A program made the translations under genes and the position numbers. Positions 16,050 to 25,020 of a stretch of DNA of 64,000 nucleotides are shown piece by piece; the stretch's first letter is position 1; the number at the start of each line of letters is the position of its first letter. Origin of the DNA: Beijerinckiaceae bacterium (lineage in GTDB: Bacteria; Pseudomonadota; Alphaproteobacteria; Rhizobiales; Beijerinckiaceae); contig CP024846.1 in the NCBI GenBank assembly GCA_004564215.1, positions 930,001 to 994,000 of the forward strand, read 5' to 3'. Under the pieces are notes generated by a model. The model did no database searches and was not told where the DNA came from. It saw nothing but the letters and a program-made list of their open reading frames with translations.

Positions 16050-18727
16050 GCCGATGCCAATCCTAAATCTATGAGGATCGAATAAGGATCCGAGGCTAGT
16101 CCGAAATCATCGGTTTGATTGACGCTGCCGCTCGTCAGCCCGTAATCGAGGTTGGTGCCGACCGACAGGGCTTGTGCAACGGGGCCGAGAGTTCCGGATC
16201 CGAAGGGTGTGTAGGTGTAAGTCGCGCATTCAGAAATATCCTGAACCGCTTGACCAAAAATGTTGAAGCTTTGAAACTTCAGATAGAGTGTTGTGCCGAC
16301 AAGCGCGGGTGGCAGAGCATATTGGAAAATCGCCCCATCGAGGCGAGCAAACGGCGTACCCTGCGGGTGGGTGGCGACGGTCGTTCCATGAAGCCCGCGT
16401 TCAAGATAGGTCAGATCATAGGCATTTGTTCCGGTTAGGGTCGCTGTCGCATAGGCGATCAGCTCCTTGTCGACGAGGCAAAGCGTGATCGCGTTTTGCG
16501 CATCCGAATCCGTCGCCGTGGCAAGTTGACCGCCGCTTTCGATCAGACTGACCGACAAAATATTTGTAAGATCAGGGTTCGCAGACCCAATAGCCGGGAG
16601 ACCCGCGGATAGCACACCCTGCCGCGATGGGCCGTTGATCTGTCCGATTGGGCCGAAAGTCACATTGTCGGTGGAAATCGAAACGATCGCGCCACCCCAA
16701 TTCGGATCGGCAACACCGGCTGTACCTTCCGGCGTGGAGACGGCATTGGGCGTGATTGTCGCCCCCGAGGCAGGCTCGAACGCTGGAATAAAGCTGGGAG
16801 TTTGGCCCCCGGCAGCAAATGCAGGCCCCCAAGCATAGATCCCGCTTCCCGCCGAACCGACATAAGAAAAAGCTCCTGCGCTGGTGGCCAGGGATACATA
16901 AAGGATAGGAGTTGCCGTCGCGGCCATATTGGCGACGATCGATAGCTGATACCATCCATCACCGGCATCCCTGATCGAAGAAGATATGATGGCGGGTCCG
17001 GGGCTTGCCGTCGCGGCGGCCAAATCGAAGCCGCAAGAACGCTGAGCGATCCCGTCATGGATTGTGAGGCTGCAGTTCGAACGCTCGACCGCACGCGCAT
17101 AGATCGAGAATATGACCGCCGTCCCGCTGGCTTGGGGAGCCATCGCTTGCGATAGGAAATGCGCGCCGGTTGAACCGTCCTCGGCGAGCTTATAGGCGGT
17201 TTCGACGCCGCCCGACACAGCGATCCACACTTGTGGGATGCCGTTGGTCAAGGACGGCGGGGGTTCATAGATAATCGGCGGATTGATCCGCGCCGGAATG
17301 ACGCCCTGATCGGTCGAATTGCCGCTTTTCGTTTGGACGGGATATTGGACCGCGGTTCCGTTGTTGCCCGGAAACTCCTCCGCTGTCACGGCGAGAATTC
17401 CCGTATCATCTTCCTCGATCGAGATAATTCTGACCGCGGCTTGGTTTAATCCGAGGTCCACATCCGTGAGGGTCACAATGTCCGTCGGTTCGAGCAGACA
17501 ATATTCAAAGGACAACTTGAATGCGTATTGATTGCGGATGTAGAGCTGGCGCTGAAGGATCAGCTGCGCGGCGATCTGTCCTACATTGGGGTCGCAAATT
17601 TCATTTGCCGTAATATCAGGGGCCATGCGCAAGCCGTAGAGCTCGATTGCATTTTGGTCGAATGCGGAAACCGGCGTTGCATCGTAATTATTGGACCGCT
17701 GAGAAATCTGGAGCCGCTGCCAGTTGTAATTCTGGTAGGGGTCGGAGCGAGTGACCTCAACCGGGTCTTTGCCATCCTCCAAAATGAAGTCGTCGTCAGT
17801 TAGATTGTAGATTGCCGCCACGTTTGGATTGAAGGTGACAAAGCCATTGCTCGTGGCACCTGTAATCGCGGTATCCCCATAGGGGATGAATTTCAGCTTA
17901 CCCCCGGACCACACCGCTGCCGTGTTGGTGAGTTGCAGCCAGCGCGCCAAGATGCTGCTTGCCGCCTCTTGATTGATCAGCGCGGGACTGAATGCAAGAG
18001 AGGAGGCTTGGCAATAGGTCTGGTAAGAACTATCGCCGGACGATCCAAGCAAGCTCGTCGCGTCTATGCTCTCCGCCGGGAAGCCGACGCCATACTGGGC
18101 ATTGGTCAAGAAATCCTGGACGATCAACGCAGGATCGGCATCGAATCCATTCACGACCGAAGATGTCTGGAGAACGCCTTTTATCTCGAAGGCGAACTGT
18201 GGAAGGCTAGCACTGGAACCCAACTGAAAGTTGAAGGCGCCGACATAGGCGAGGCCGCCGTAAGGAAGCGCCTGGGTCGGGTGGAACGTGGTCAGCGCAC
18301 CCCAGGGAGTCTGCGGCGTCGTTCCCAGCGCATTGAATTGAAGCCCCGCGGAAGCAAGAGCCGTGACGGACGCGCTCGTGCCGAAGCCGAAGCGAGCGCC
18401 GAAGCCGCCGCCGACCGCAGGATATCGGGTCTGCCCGGACCAAACATCGCTGTAGCCGACTATAGGTCCTTCGCAAAGGCCGAGGGCAAACGAAGTGTAA
18501 TAGTTATAGCCACTGAGCTGCTTCCCGCCGCCGCCTTTGCCACCGGCTCCGCTTTTTGAAAATTGCGAGATCGCGAAAAAGCCACCGGTCCAAATGACAT
18601 TTGGCGCGATCCTATTCGTGCCGTAGACGATCGAGATAGGAACTGCATTGCTCGACGTCTGAATTTGCAGCCCGGTATAGCGCGGGACGTAACCCGCAGG
18701 CTGGCTCCCACTTTTCAAGAGGCTCAT
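16046..18727 (-). CDS. Phage tail-tip/host-specificity protein (GTA megatron C-terminal type)
   Basis: An 893-residue tail-tip protein. It corresponds to the phage-tail_3 portion of the large GTA tail protein: residues ~340-450 hold ITANEICDPNVGQIAAQLIL and the LEPTDIVTLTDVDLGLNQAA segment typical of that domain. The N-terminal part has the Gly-rich GGKGGGGKQLSGYNYYTSFA stretch common to J-like proteins. A region at about 520-660 looks like an inserted beta-sandwich (carbohydrate-binding or fibre-like). Unlike the GTA version it has no TIM barrel; that domain is encoded separately at 20683-22953. It overlaps its neighbours by 4 bp on both sides. Confidence 0.8.
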   Translation of the reverse strand: MSLLKSGSQPAGYVPRYTGLQIQTSSNAVPISIVYGTNRIAPNVIWTGGFFAISQFSKSGAGGKGGGGKQLSGYNYYTSFALGLCEGPIVGYSDVWSGQTRYPAVGGGFGARFGFGTSASVTALASAGLQFNALGTTPQTPWGALTTFHPTQALPYGGLAYVGAFNFQLGSSASLPQFAFEIKGVLQTSSVVNGFDADPALIVQDFLTNAQYGVGFPAESIDATSLLGSSGDSSYQTYCQASSLAFSPALINQEAASSILARWLQLTNTAAVWSGGKLKFIPYGDTAITGATSNGFVTFNPNVAAIYNLTDDDFILEDGKDPVEVTRSDPYQNYNWQRLQISQRSNNYDATPVSAFDQNAIELYGLRMAPDITANEICDPNVGQIAAQLILQRQLYIRNQYAFKLSFEYCLLEPTDIVTLTDVDLGLNQAAVRIISIEEDDTGILAVTAEEFPGNNGTAVQYPVQTKSGNSTDQGVIPARINPPIIYEPPPSLTNGIPQVWIAVSGGVETAYKLAEDGSTGAHFLSQAMAPQASGTAVIFSIYARAVERSNCSLTIHDGIAQRSCGFDLAAATASPGPAIISSSIRDAGDGWYQLSIVANMAATATPILYVSLATSAGAFSYVGSAGSGIYAWGPAFAAGGQTPSFIPAFEPASGATITPNAVSTPEGTAGVADPNWGGAIVSISTDNVTFGPIGQINGPSRQGVLSAGLPAIGSANPDLTNILSVSLIESGGQLATATDSDAQNAITLCLVDKELIAYATATLTGTNAYDLTYLERGLHGTTVATHPQGTPFARLDGAIFQYALPPALVGTTLYLKFQSFNIFGQAVQDISECATYTYTPFGSGTLGPVAQALSVGTNLDYGLTSGSVNQTDDFGLASDPYSILIDLGLASA

Positions 18728-19185
18728 GCCGCGCTGCTTTCCCAGTATGAAAAGAACTTCGGGGTGCGGCAGGGATCACAGAGCGCCGCATTGCTGGAGA
18801 CTTCTTCTTCGAAGACCATCCCCGCTGGCTGAAATGCATGAATAATGGTCAAGGGAACCGCTTTGGTGATGATCGCGCCATGCGAATAGCAACGGCCATA
18901 GCGGAACACCACGACGTCGCCCGGCTTCGGCTCGCTGACTTCCTTGAGGCGTCCCTCAACAAAACCTAGATATTTTTCCTCGCTTCGATGCAGATGCCAA
19001 TCTTCTGCATAGGGGCGTGGATCGAAGGGCGCGCATAGCCCCGTATCGACGAAGACGCGCACAAGCAGCATTCCACAATCGACGCCGGCGCCGCGAACAT
19101 CGGCGCAGGAATGGTAAGGCGTGCCAATCCATTTGCGGGCCTCGGCGATGAGAGCGCCGCGCCAGTCCTGCTCCAGAACTTGCAT
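18724..19185 (-). CDS. Phage tail NlpC/P60 cell-wall peptidase
   Basis: A 153-residue cysteine peptidase expected to cleave peptidoglycan peptides during genome delivery. Catalytic Cys37 lies in GAGVDCGMLLVRVF, His102 in CYSHGAIITK, and His116 in IIHAFQPAG is a candidate third residue. It matches the GTA gene-14 type peptidase in length and position, between the DUF2163 protein and the tail-tip protein. The ATG at 19185 overlaps the DUF2163 stop. A longer frame to 19548 lies within the DUF2163 gene and is not used. Confidence 0.88.
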   Translation of the reverse strand: MQVLEQDWRGALIAEARKWIGTPYHSCADVRGAGVDCGMLLVRVFVDTGLCAPFDPRPYAEDWHLHRSEEKYLGFVEGRLKEVSEPKPGDVVVFRYGRCYSHGAIITKAVPLTIIHAFQPAGMVFEEEVSSNAALCDPCRTPKFFSYWESSAA

Positions 19186-20063
19186 CAGATTGCGTAGGTT
19201 GGAGTTGGGGAATAGGGAAACCCGCGGAAATTTGCGAGATTGTTGAATTTGCCCTGGCAGGTCGCTTGGGTGTGGTCGCAGCCTTGATAGACCGTGAAAG
19301 CGTCGCCAGGCGAAGGCGCATGCAAGAGCGGATAGGAGAGACGCAGCAGCCCCGGCTGAGCGGTCTTTATATTTGCAGTCACGCCAAGGTTTATCCCGGA
19401 AGAGAAAACGAGCGTTCCTTGCGCATAGATGGCCGAAGAGGAGGGCCAAAGAATCGTCGTCGTGTCCGACCCCGCCCCGACCGTGCCGCTCGCCCCAAAT
19501 GCACTTTTCACGAGGCCGCAGCCGGAATCGTAAAGCACGTGCTGGCAAGCCGGCGAGTAAACGTTTCTCGGCATTTGCAGGTCGAGCAAAACGAGAGCCG
19601 AATTGACGGTAACCTGCGCGGAGGTGCGACCCACACTATCGACCGTGCCGATGCGACCTTTGAACAGGATCACGCTGCCGATTGGCGTAGCGAGATCGGC
19701 CGGCGAGAATGAATTCAGGAAAGCGCGCTCCCGCTGAATCGCGCAGCCATCGAAAACACCATTGCGAAGCGCCTGTAGGAAAGGAACGCCGCCGACGGTG
19801 TCGACGGCACGCGCCGAGATCGAAATCTGTTGCTGATCGACGTCCAGGCCCGCCGCGCATTTGAACCTGAGGCCGTCAACCAGCACTGAATTTGCCGCAT
19901 AGGTATAACCATTGAGGGATACCGGCACGTCGGCGTTGGTGTAAGTCAGGTTCAAGCCGGTGCGCAGCGTAAAGCTGTAGCAATCGGCGACGAATGCGCG
20001 TGCGTCGAGGCTCGATCGGAGCGCGGTCAGATAATTGACCAAGGCGAGCTGCGCGGATTTCAA
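19185..20063 (-). CDS. DUF2163 phage tail protein
   Basis: A GTA gene-13-like tail component of ~292 residues. It has the DUF2163/BR0599 signature: CYSFTLRTG near the start, GLRFKCAAGLDVDQQQISIS in the middle, and the late QHVLYDSGCGLVKS with CDHTQATCQGKFNN and NFRGFPY at the end. The longest frame starts at 20153, but the preceding gene stops at 20060. A TTG at 20063 overlaps that stop by 4 bases (TTGA) and has AGGAG eleven bases upstream, so I take TTG as the start. It is likely the tail hub, next to the NlpC/P60 peptidase. Confidence 0.85.
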   Translation of the reverse strand: MKSAQLALVNYLTALRSSLDARAFVADCYSFTLRTGLNLTYTNADVPVSLNGYTYAANSVLVDGLRFKCAAGLDVDQQQISISARAVDTVGGVPFLQALRNGVFDGCAIQRERAFLNSFSPADLATPIGSVILFKGRIGTVDSVGRTSAQVTVNSALVLLDLQMPRNVYSPACQHVLYDSGCGLVKSAFGASGTVGAGSDTTTILWPSSSAIYAQGTLVFSSGINLGVTANIKTAQPGLLRLSYPLLHAPSPGDAFTVYQGCDHTQATCQGKFNNLANFRGFPYSPTPTYAI

Positions 20064-20686
20064 GGCTTCACGCTCCTGAATTTCAGGCCTTGGACCTGCC
20101 AGAGACCATTCATAAAGTTCTCGAAATCGCTTTGATCGTCGAGGAATCGACACTGGAAGGCGAAGGAAAAGCTGGCGCTGATCACATGCCCGGCGGCGGG
20201 CGCCGTCGCAAAGGTAAGTGCGTTCAGGGACCCGTTTGGCGCCGTCAGGGTCCAGGAAGTGCTGCCGACAGGGGTTCCATTGTCATAGACAATCGGCGTG
20301 CCCAAGACCCAGCCGACGCGCTCCGTAAAACCTCCCAGGGTTCGGACAAAGCTAAAAGCCTTGTTCGAACCATCGCCGATCCCGATCGCCTGCGCTGAAA
20401 CTGTCGTGTCGGTCGGTTCGGTATAGAGAAAGACTCCGAACTGTCCTTGGCTTTGGAGGTAAAGCCCCAGCAGGCTTTGCAAGGAGTTTGCCCCGAGGCC
20501 GGGATAGGCGGCGTTCGAGGCGAGCCCGTCAAAGGAAATCTCCCATTCCCAAAGTGGAGCTTCATACAGGGGGACGCGCACTTCACGACCGGAAACATGC
20601 CCGGCTACCCGTGTCGAAAACGTCGGGCGCCGATGCACCGACCAACCCTGCCCGGGAAGCACTGGAAAGCTGGGAGGCGTGGTCAT
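20060..20686 (-). CDS. DUF2460 phage tail protein (distal tail)
   Basis: A 208-residue GTA gene-12-like protein. It begins with FPVLPGQGWSVHRRPTFSTR and carries the family pattern TTEPTDTTV-like loop, FVRTLGGFTERVGWV and, near the end, FQCRFLDDQSDFENFMNGLW. It is thought to form the distal tail ring. The last ~115 residues of the upstream protein are a second, shorter version of the same domain, so this is one half of a tandem duplication. It overlaps both neighbours by 4 bp. Confidence 0.85.
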   Translation of the reverse strand: MTTPPSFPVLPGQGWSVHRRPTFSTRVAGHVSGREVRVPLYEAPLWEWEISFDGLASNAAYPGLGANSLQSLLGLYLQSQGQFGVFLYTEPTDTTVSAQAIGIGDGSNKAFSFVRTLGGFTERVGWVLGTPIVYDNGTPVGSTSWTLTAPNGSLNALTFATAPAAGHVISASFSFAFQCRFLDDQSDFENFMNGLWQVQGLKFRSVKP

Positions 20687-22953
20687 CCTTTTACGGTCCT
20701 CAATTTGATGGACTGGAGCTGCCAGAGCCCCGCCATAAACTCTTCCAGCTCTTCGCTATCGTCTTCAAACCGGCAATTGACGGTGGCGCCGAGCCCGAGG
20801 GCGGCCGGGACCGGAAAACGGAAGGGCAGCGCCTGCGCTCTCATCCGCGCATAGAAATCGGCGAGCGTTTGGAAGTCCCGCGTCCCATCCATCTTCAAAA
20901 TGTCGAAGGTCAGCTCGATTTCGAAGATCGGGATCGAAACCCGCGTGAAGCGGCTGCCGCATCCCGAGACATGCGCATGATCCCCGGTTGTATACTGCGG
21001 CCTGTAGTGAACCGACCAACCTTGGCCGACGAGCGACGGAAAACTCGGATAGGGTCCGGGCACGAAAGGCGGATCAGGATTCGGGGGCGTGACAAACGGC
21101 CCCTTGCCGTTCAGCCAATTCCCCGCCTGCCAATTGCCGCAGTCCCCCCAGATATCGCTCCGTTGCGGAAAGGTCGGAAACGGACGCGCGTCCCAATTCC
21201 AGACCGAGCAGAACGCCGGCTCGATCATCTTGAGACCCGCGCCTGATGTCTCGTTGCGGCCGTCGACGAACCAATATTCGTAGACGGCTTGGAGCGCTAA
21301 GAGCGACAAATTCTGGTCAGCTTTCGGGCGAAAGCCGCCGCCATCCGCCGGGTCCCAAATCGACCAAAACGGCGTGAAGCTTTCCGTCGATTTTGGATCG
21401 AAGAAAACATTCGGTTGGTTCGCCGCCTTGTCGCAAGCCGGAAAGCCATATTCGGTAAAGACGATCGACTTCGACTGCGCGACCCATTTTGTGTCGGGGC
21501 CGTGCGGGTCAAAGCCGGAGCCCGTGTCATAGATAGCCCGGTGCGGATTGTTCCACCACCACCGAAGCTGCTTGTTGGCGAGTAATTGCTGGTTCGGATA
21601 ATATTGATTTCTGGATTGCGTCAGTCGATCGCCTGCCGGGAGAGACACTTGCAAATCCGTCCCATTCGGATCGAAGCCGCGTCCCAGATTGTTCGACTCG
21701 AAATAGAACCAGTTGAACTTTTCCCCGCCTTCGATATTGGCCTTGAGATAATCCTTGCTGTAGAGAGTCGGCGTTCCACTGAGCCCAAGCCCATTCATGT
21801 CCGCCGGCGAGGGCGGCCAGTACCCCGGCGCCGGCGCGCTCCAATAGGCGACATCGAGCCCTCCCGTGCCCGTCGTCCAATCCGAGATCGGCATGTAATT
21901 ATCGAAGCAGATGAGATCGATGTTCGCATGCGCGTAGAGCTGGTCGAGATGCGGCCACTGGCCATTTTCGCCAGGGTGTTGAACTCCCATCCAAACCGAC
22001 CAGTCGGCTGCATAACTTATGAGATTGTGGAGACCGCTGAGATTCTTGGTCAGCCCGGCACTATCAAAAATGCCGCGCACATCATCGGAAAGCGCGATTA
22101 AGCCCGCGACGAAAGGGTAGTCCCACATCGCGAGCCCGCTTCCATCCGTTGTTCCAGCCTTGGTCCAGGCCGGCCCGCGAATGATCTCCAATCCGCGAAG
22201 CTCCGATCCTATCAAAAAGAGATCGACACCGCCCGCCAAAGCGCAAAGATTCGCATAGTGCAGGATCATTCTTCGATAGGTGTAATCCGTGCTCGGCCCG
22301 GAATAGGCGACGGTTTTGTTCGCACTGTCTTGCGTAAAATTCACCGGTACGGCCGAGCCGAGAAACGCGGTAACGGCACTCGCCGCGGCACTCGAACGGT
22401 CGGGGCCATAGGTGATCCGTCCGCGCCAGGGGAATGAGCCCGGAACGTCGCCAAGCAGGAGGGGATAGAAGACCACGCGGAAGCCGCGCGCTTTCAAATC
22501 CTGAATGCAGCGGATGATCGATTGATCGGAGGGCGTCCCGCCGTAGGTAAATGAACCATCGTTCGACGAGATCGGGATAAGTCCGACCGAGTTTTGTGTC
22601 AGAGACGAACAGCGCCAAACGTCGGAGACCCATGCGGAGCCGTTCCATTGTTGGAATGAGCCGCCGACATAGGTTGTCGAGGGATAGATTTTGCAGGCTG
22701 AAGCATCGGTCGAGTTGAAGAACCAGGCGCAGACGATCGCGACGGTCGTGCAAGCGGGAAAGGCGGCCTGCAGCTGATCGATCGCGAGATCCATGTCGGT
22801 TCTGTGCGCCGCCTGCCCCGCATAGGTATTGATTCCCACCAAAGTCGGCTCGGTGACGCGCTTGCCTCGATAGGCCACGGAATCATAGGTGAACTCACCC
22901 GTCGACGGCAGCAGGTTCACGCCATTGACATAGCCCACGCACACCTCGTGCAT
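20683..22953 (-). CDS. GTA TIM-barrel-like protein fused to a second DUF2460-like domain
   Basis: A 756-residue protein. Residues ~1-630 match the TIM-barrel (glycosidase-like) part of the GTA tail megatron: an initial LLPSTGEFTYDSVAY block, IRCIQDLKARGFRVVFYPLL, DLFLIGSELRGLEI and SIVFTEYGFPACDKAANQPN. The C-terminal ~115 residues begin with FPSLVGQGWSVHYRPQYTTG and end with FEEDSEELEEFMAGLWQL-like sequence, closely resembling the separate DUF2460 gene downstream. The N-terminus starts abruptly within the region that precedes the barrel in the family, and the ATG lacks an obvious ribosome-binding site. It abuts the cargo block at 22.95 kb, so its 5' end may have been altered by the insertion. 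Confidence 0.78.
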   Translation of the reverse strand: MHEVCVGYVNGVNLLPSTGEFTYDSVAYRGKRVTEPTLVGINTYAGQAAHRTDMDLAIDQLQAAFPACTTVAIVCAWFFNSTDASACKIYPSTTYVGGSFQQWNGSAWVSDVWRCSSLTQNSVGLIPISSNDGSFTYGGTPSDQSIIRCIQDLKARGFRVVFYPLLLGDVPGSFPWRGRITYGPDRSSAAASAVTAFLGSAVPVNFTQDSANKTVAYSGPSTDYTYRRMILHYANLCALAGGVDLFLIGSELRGLEIIRGPAWTKAGTTDGSGLAMWDYPFVAGLIALSDDVRGIFDSAGLTKNLSGLHNLISYAADWSVWMGVQHPGENGQWPHLDQLYAHANIDLICFDNYMPISDWTTGTGGLDVAYWSAPAPGYWPPSPADMNGLGLSGTPTLYSKDYLKANIEGGEKFNWFYFESNNLGRGFDPNGTDLQVSLPAGDRLTQSRNQYYPNQQLLANKQLRWWWNNPHRAIYDTGSGFDPHGPDTKWVAQSKSIVFTEYGFPACDKAANQPNVFFDPKSTESFTPFWSIWDPADGGGFRPKADQNLSLLALQAVYEYWFVDGRNETSGAGLKMIEPAFCSVWNWDARPFPTFPQRSDIWGDCGNWQAGNWLNGKGPFVTPPNPDPPFVPGPYPSFPSLVGQGWSVHYRPQYTTGDHAHVSGCGSRFTRVSIPIFEIELTFDILKMDGTRDFQTLADFYARMRAQALPFRFPVPAALGLGATVNCRFEDDSEELEEFMAGLWQLQSIKLRTVKG

Positions 22954-23318
22954 TCACAGGTTAGATATTGCTGTCGATTTCGCATCGGGCTCAGCGAGGT
23001 CGCCCGCGCTCCGTCGAAGATCCGCTATCGGGAGCCATCAGATGGCATATGCTCAATACGAGTTTTTCGCATAATGAAACAAAGTGGACATTCGCTATTT
23101 TAGCTTAATGGCTCAGATGGGCGGAAAGCGGACATTCGTAAAAATGCTGCCTCACCGCATGTTCGAGGACTTCATGCCGAAATTTGTCGGCATCAAAAGT
23201 GCTACAGTCGAAGCGTCGACAAACGCCAACCCGTGGGCCTGTCTCGAAAGTGGCAGAGCCATGCGCGATTTAACCGGTTCTGGCTAAGAGTGAGAACACT
23301 ACGCGAGGGAGGATTGAA
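22954..23318. other. Left part of cargo block, no supported gene
   Basis: A 365-bp stretch between the TIM-barrel gene and a small forward gene. A 67-codon frame at 23084 has no similarity and no ribosome-binding site. The region must hold any new promoter for the tail-tip genes, because the block separates them from the head and tail genes upstream. I could not identify a strong one. Confidence 0.45.
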
Positions 23319-23510
23319 ATGACTACCGATTACAAAGTGACGGTTGAAGAATTGCCGGACGGCCAGTGGGCCTGTTTTCTTCGCTTGGCTGGAAATGACC
23401 AGCCTTTTGACCTCGGCAAGCGATTCAAAAATGAGGAACGAGCCGAACTTTGGCTCAATGTCTCAGAGGCCACGACCGCGATCGACATGGTGCTCGCGAA
23501 ATGCCGATGA
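23319..23510 (+). CDS. Small hypothetical protein
   Basis: An unrecognised 63-residue protein with a good start context (GAGGGAGGATTGAA before ATG). The product (starting MTTDYKVTVEELPDGQWACF) is likely a short beta-alpha fold and may be intracellular. It lies in the cargo block, antisense-adjacent to the aminotransferase homologue. It is more convincing than its neighbours because of the ribosome-binding site. Confidence 0.55.
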   Translation: MTTDYKVTVEELPDGQWACFLRLAGNDQPFDLGKRFKNEERAELWLNVSEATTAIDMVLAKCR

Positions 23511-23558
23511 GAGCATGCTAGAGTGGGGTCGTAGCTTCCCCCGACGTTCAATGCGCCG

Positions 23559-24662
23559 TCAGCGTGACTCGTCGCCGGCGCAGACCATGGCCAGAGTGGA
23601 GATGGCCGCATCGATTTCACCCTCCTCGACCGTAAGGGGCGGAAACAGACCGAGGACAGGCCCCATGGCGCGCGTGAGGAGCCCCCGTTCGGCAAGCTTC
23701 TCCCGTAACGGCTCAGCCTCCCCCGTGCAAACAAGCCCCTGCATCAGGCCGATGCCGCACATTCCTTTAAAGATGTCGCGGCGCGTATAGATCATGGAGG
23801 CGAGCCGGTCCTCAAGATACCAAGCCCGGTTCTGCACGCGTTCCAGGAAGCCTAGCGACAATAAGGCGTCCAACACGGCGTGCCCCGCGGCGAGCGCCGG
23901 CTGGTCGACTATGGGGAGGCTCACCGGCCCCCCTCGCGCGACTTTTTGCGTGGCAACGAGTGCGGCAAACGGCACGGAGCCTGCTAGCCCTCGAGTTGAG
24001 ATCATCAGATCCGGCGTTACGCCAGTCCATTCATGTGCCCAGACCATGCCCGAGCGACCGAGGCCGCAGAAGGTTTCATCGAAGGCGAGGACGATGCCAT
24101 ATTCGTCCGCAATCTCGCGAAGTCCGGCGAGCCAGCTTCCAGCGAGCACTTCGAGGCTATTCTGCGTCCGGACCGGCGCGACGAGAATGCCCGCCGTCTT
24201 CGGATTGATCTCCGCCTGCAATGCACCAAGATCGTCCGTTCGGAGGATGGTGACGTCGTCGTCGCCTTTGAGCCCGCTGCCCGTGTCGGCCGAGGCTCCC
24301 GCGCAGACGATCAGACGGCGCCGCTTTGGGCGATTAACGAGCCGCTGATAGCGCCTGATTGTTTCGACAGCCACCCTCCACGCTTCGGTCGCCGAAGGCA
24401 GCAGGAACGCGCGGTCGCCGAACGAAACATCCAGGAGCTTTGCGACGAGTGAGTTGGAATCGGCGGATGCTTCCTGCGCAAACGCAGGTAAATGCCCCGG
24501 ACCACCCGTCTGAGACACGGTCCCTTCCACACTTTTCTCTCGCACCTCCTCGAATGCGCCTGAAAAATCGAGCGGTCGATACCCATCAGATGCTCCGTCA
24601 CACAAGACCGGCCCGAATGGATCCGCAGGCTCTTTGGACGGCAAAGGCGATAAGTCGGACAT
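23559..24662 (-). CDS. Class III aminotransferase homologue lacking the catalytic lysine
   Basis: A 367-residue protein with the fold-type I, class III aminotransferase plan. The SATEAWRVAVETI block (~90-102) replaces the usual SGTEANEAAIK, Asp195-Glu196 in LAFDETFCGLGRSG matches the PLP-pyridine aspartate site, and DLMISTRGLAGSVPFAALVA is the lysine loop. There the PLP-binding lysine is Arg224 (codon CGA). Without it the internal aldimine cannot form, so aminotransferase activity is unlikely. The frame is otherwise intact over the expected domain, though shorter than the usual ~400 residues. Either a recent pseudo-enzyme with a new role or a decaying gene; I favour the former because the frame is clean. 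Confidence 0.8.
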   Translation of the reverse strand: MSDLSPLPSKEPADPFGPVLCDGASDGYRPLDFSGAFEEVREKSVEGTVSQTGGPGHLPAFAQEASADSNSLVAKLLDVSFGDRAFLLPSATEAWRVAVETIRRYQRLVNRPKRRRLIVCAGASADTGSGLKGDDDVTILRTDDLGALQAEINPKTAGILVAPVRTQNSLEVLAGSWLAGLREIADEYGIVLAFDETFCGLGRSGMVWAHEWTGVTPDLMISTRGLAGSVPFAALVATQKVARGGPVSLPIVDQPALAAGHAVLDALLSLGFLERVQNRAWYLEDRLASMIYTRRDIFKGMCGIGLMQGLVCTGEAEPLREKLAERGLLTRAMGPVLGLFPPLTVEEGEIDAAISTLAMVCAGDESR

Positions 24663-24905
24663 GTTTACGCGGACGACCGTTCCCTTGAGCCGGAGTTGTC
24701 ATTGGAACTCACCACTGGACACCTATCCGCGAATTCCCACAAGGGATCACGGCGTCGCAGGAGCGATCAAGACTGGCGACGCCGGCAGCGTCAGCTTTTC
24801 ACGGCGCGAACATTCCAGAGCCTGACATTATGCGTCGGTGACATTAGCATTCTGACGACACTCGGCAATAGGGCCCCGGCTCACACCCGCTCATCGCCGG
24901 TAATG

Positions 24906-24929
24906 ACGGCTTCTCGGCAGCCGTTTTTT
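24906..24929 (+). terminator. Intrinsic terminator with no gene upstream on its strand
   Basis: ACGGCT (24906-24911) and AGCCGT (24919-24924) form a 6-bp stem with a 7-base loop, followed directly by TTTTT. It reads on the plus strand. No plus-strand coding gene precedes it within the 244 bp back to the aminotransferase start, so the stretch 24663-24905 may encode a small RNA, or the hairpin may insulate the ECF promoter that follows. Confidence 0.6.
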
Positions 24930-24953
24930 CTCCTCACAAAAATCGCGCCCTAA

Positions 24954-24985
24954 GGGAATAAACCGCTTTCTGCCCGAGTCTCTCC
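24954..24985 (+). promoter_or_regulatory. Candidate ECF sigma promoter for the phosphoesterase-cupredoxin operon
   Basis: GGGAATAAA at 24954-24962, followed 12 to 16 bp later by CGAGTCTC, resembles ECF promoters whose -35 box reads GGAATAAA with a GTC-type -10. It lies 60 bp before the phosphoesterase ATG and heads the operon that encodes an ECF sigma factor, so autoregulation is likely. Recognition by that sigma factor is inferred. Confidence 0.55.
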
Positions 24986-25020
24986 TGTGACCGGCGCTCC
25001 GCCGGCGCGGGGAAACGACA

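Noticed and set aside
23084..23287. 67-codon forward frame in the cargo block
   Set aside because: No ribosome-binding site, no similarity, and weak codon pattern compared with the next small gene.
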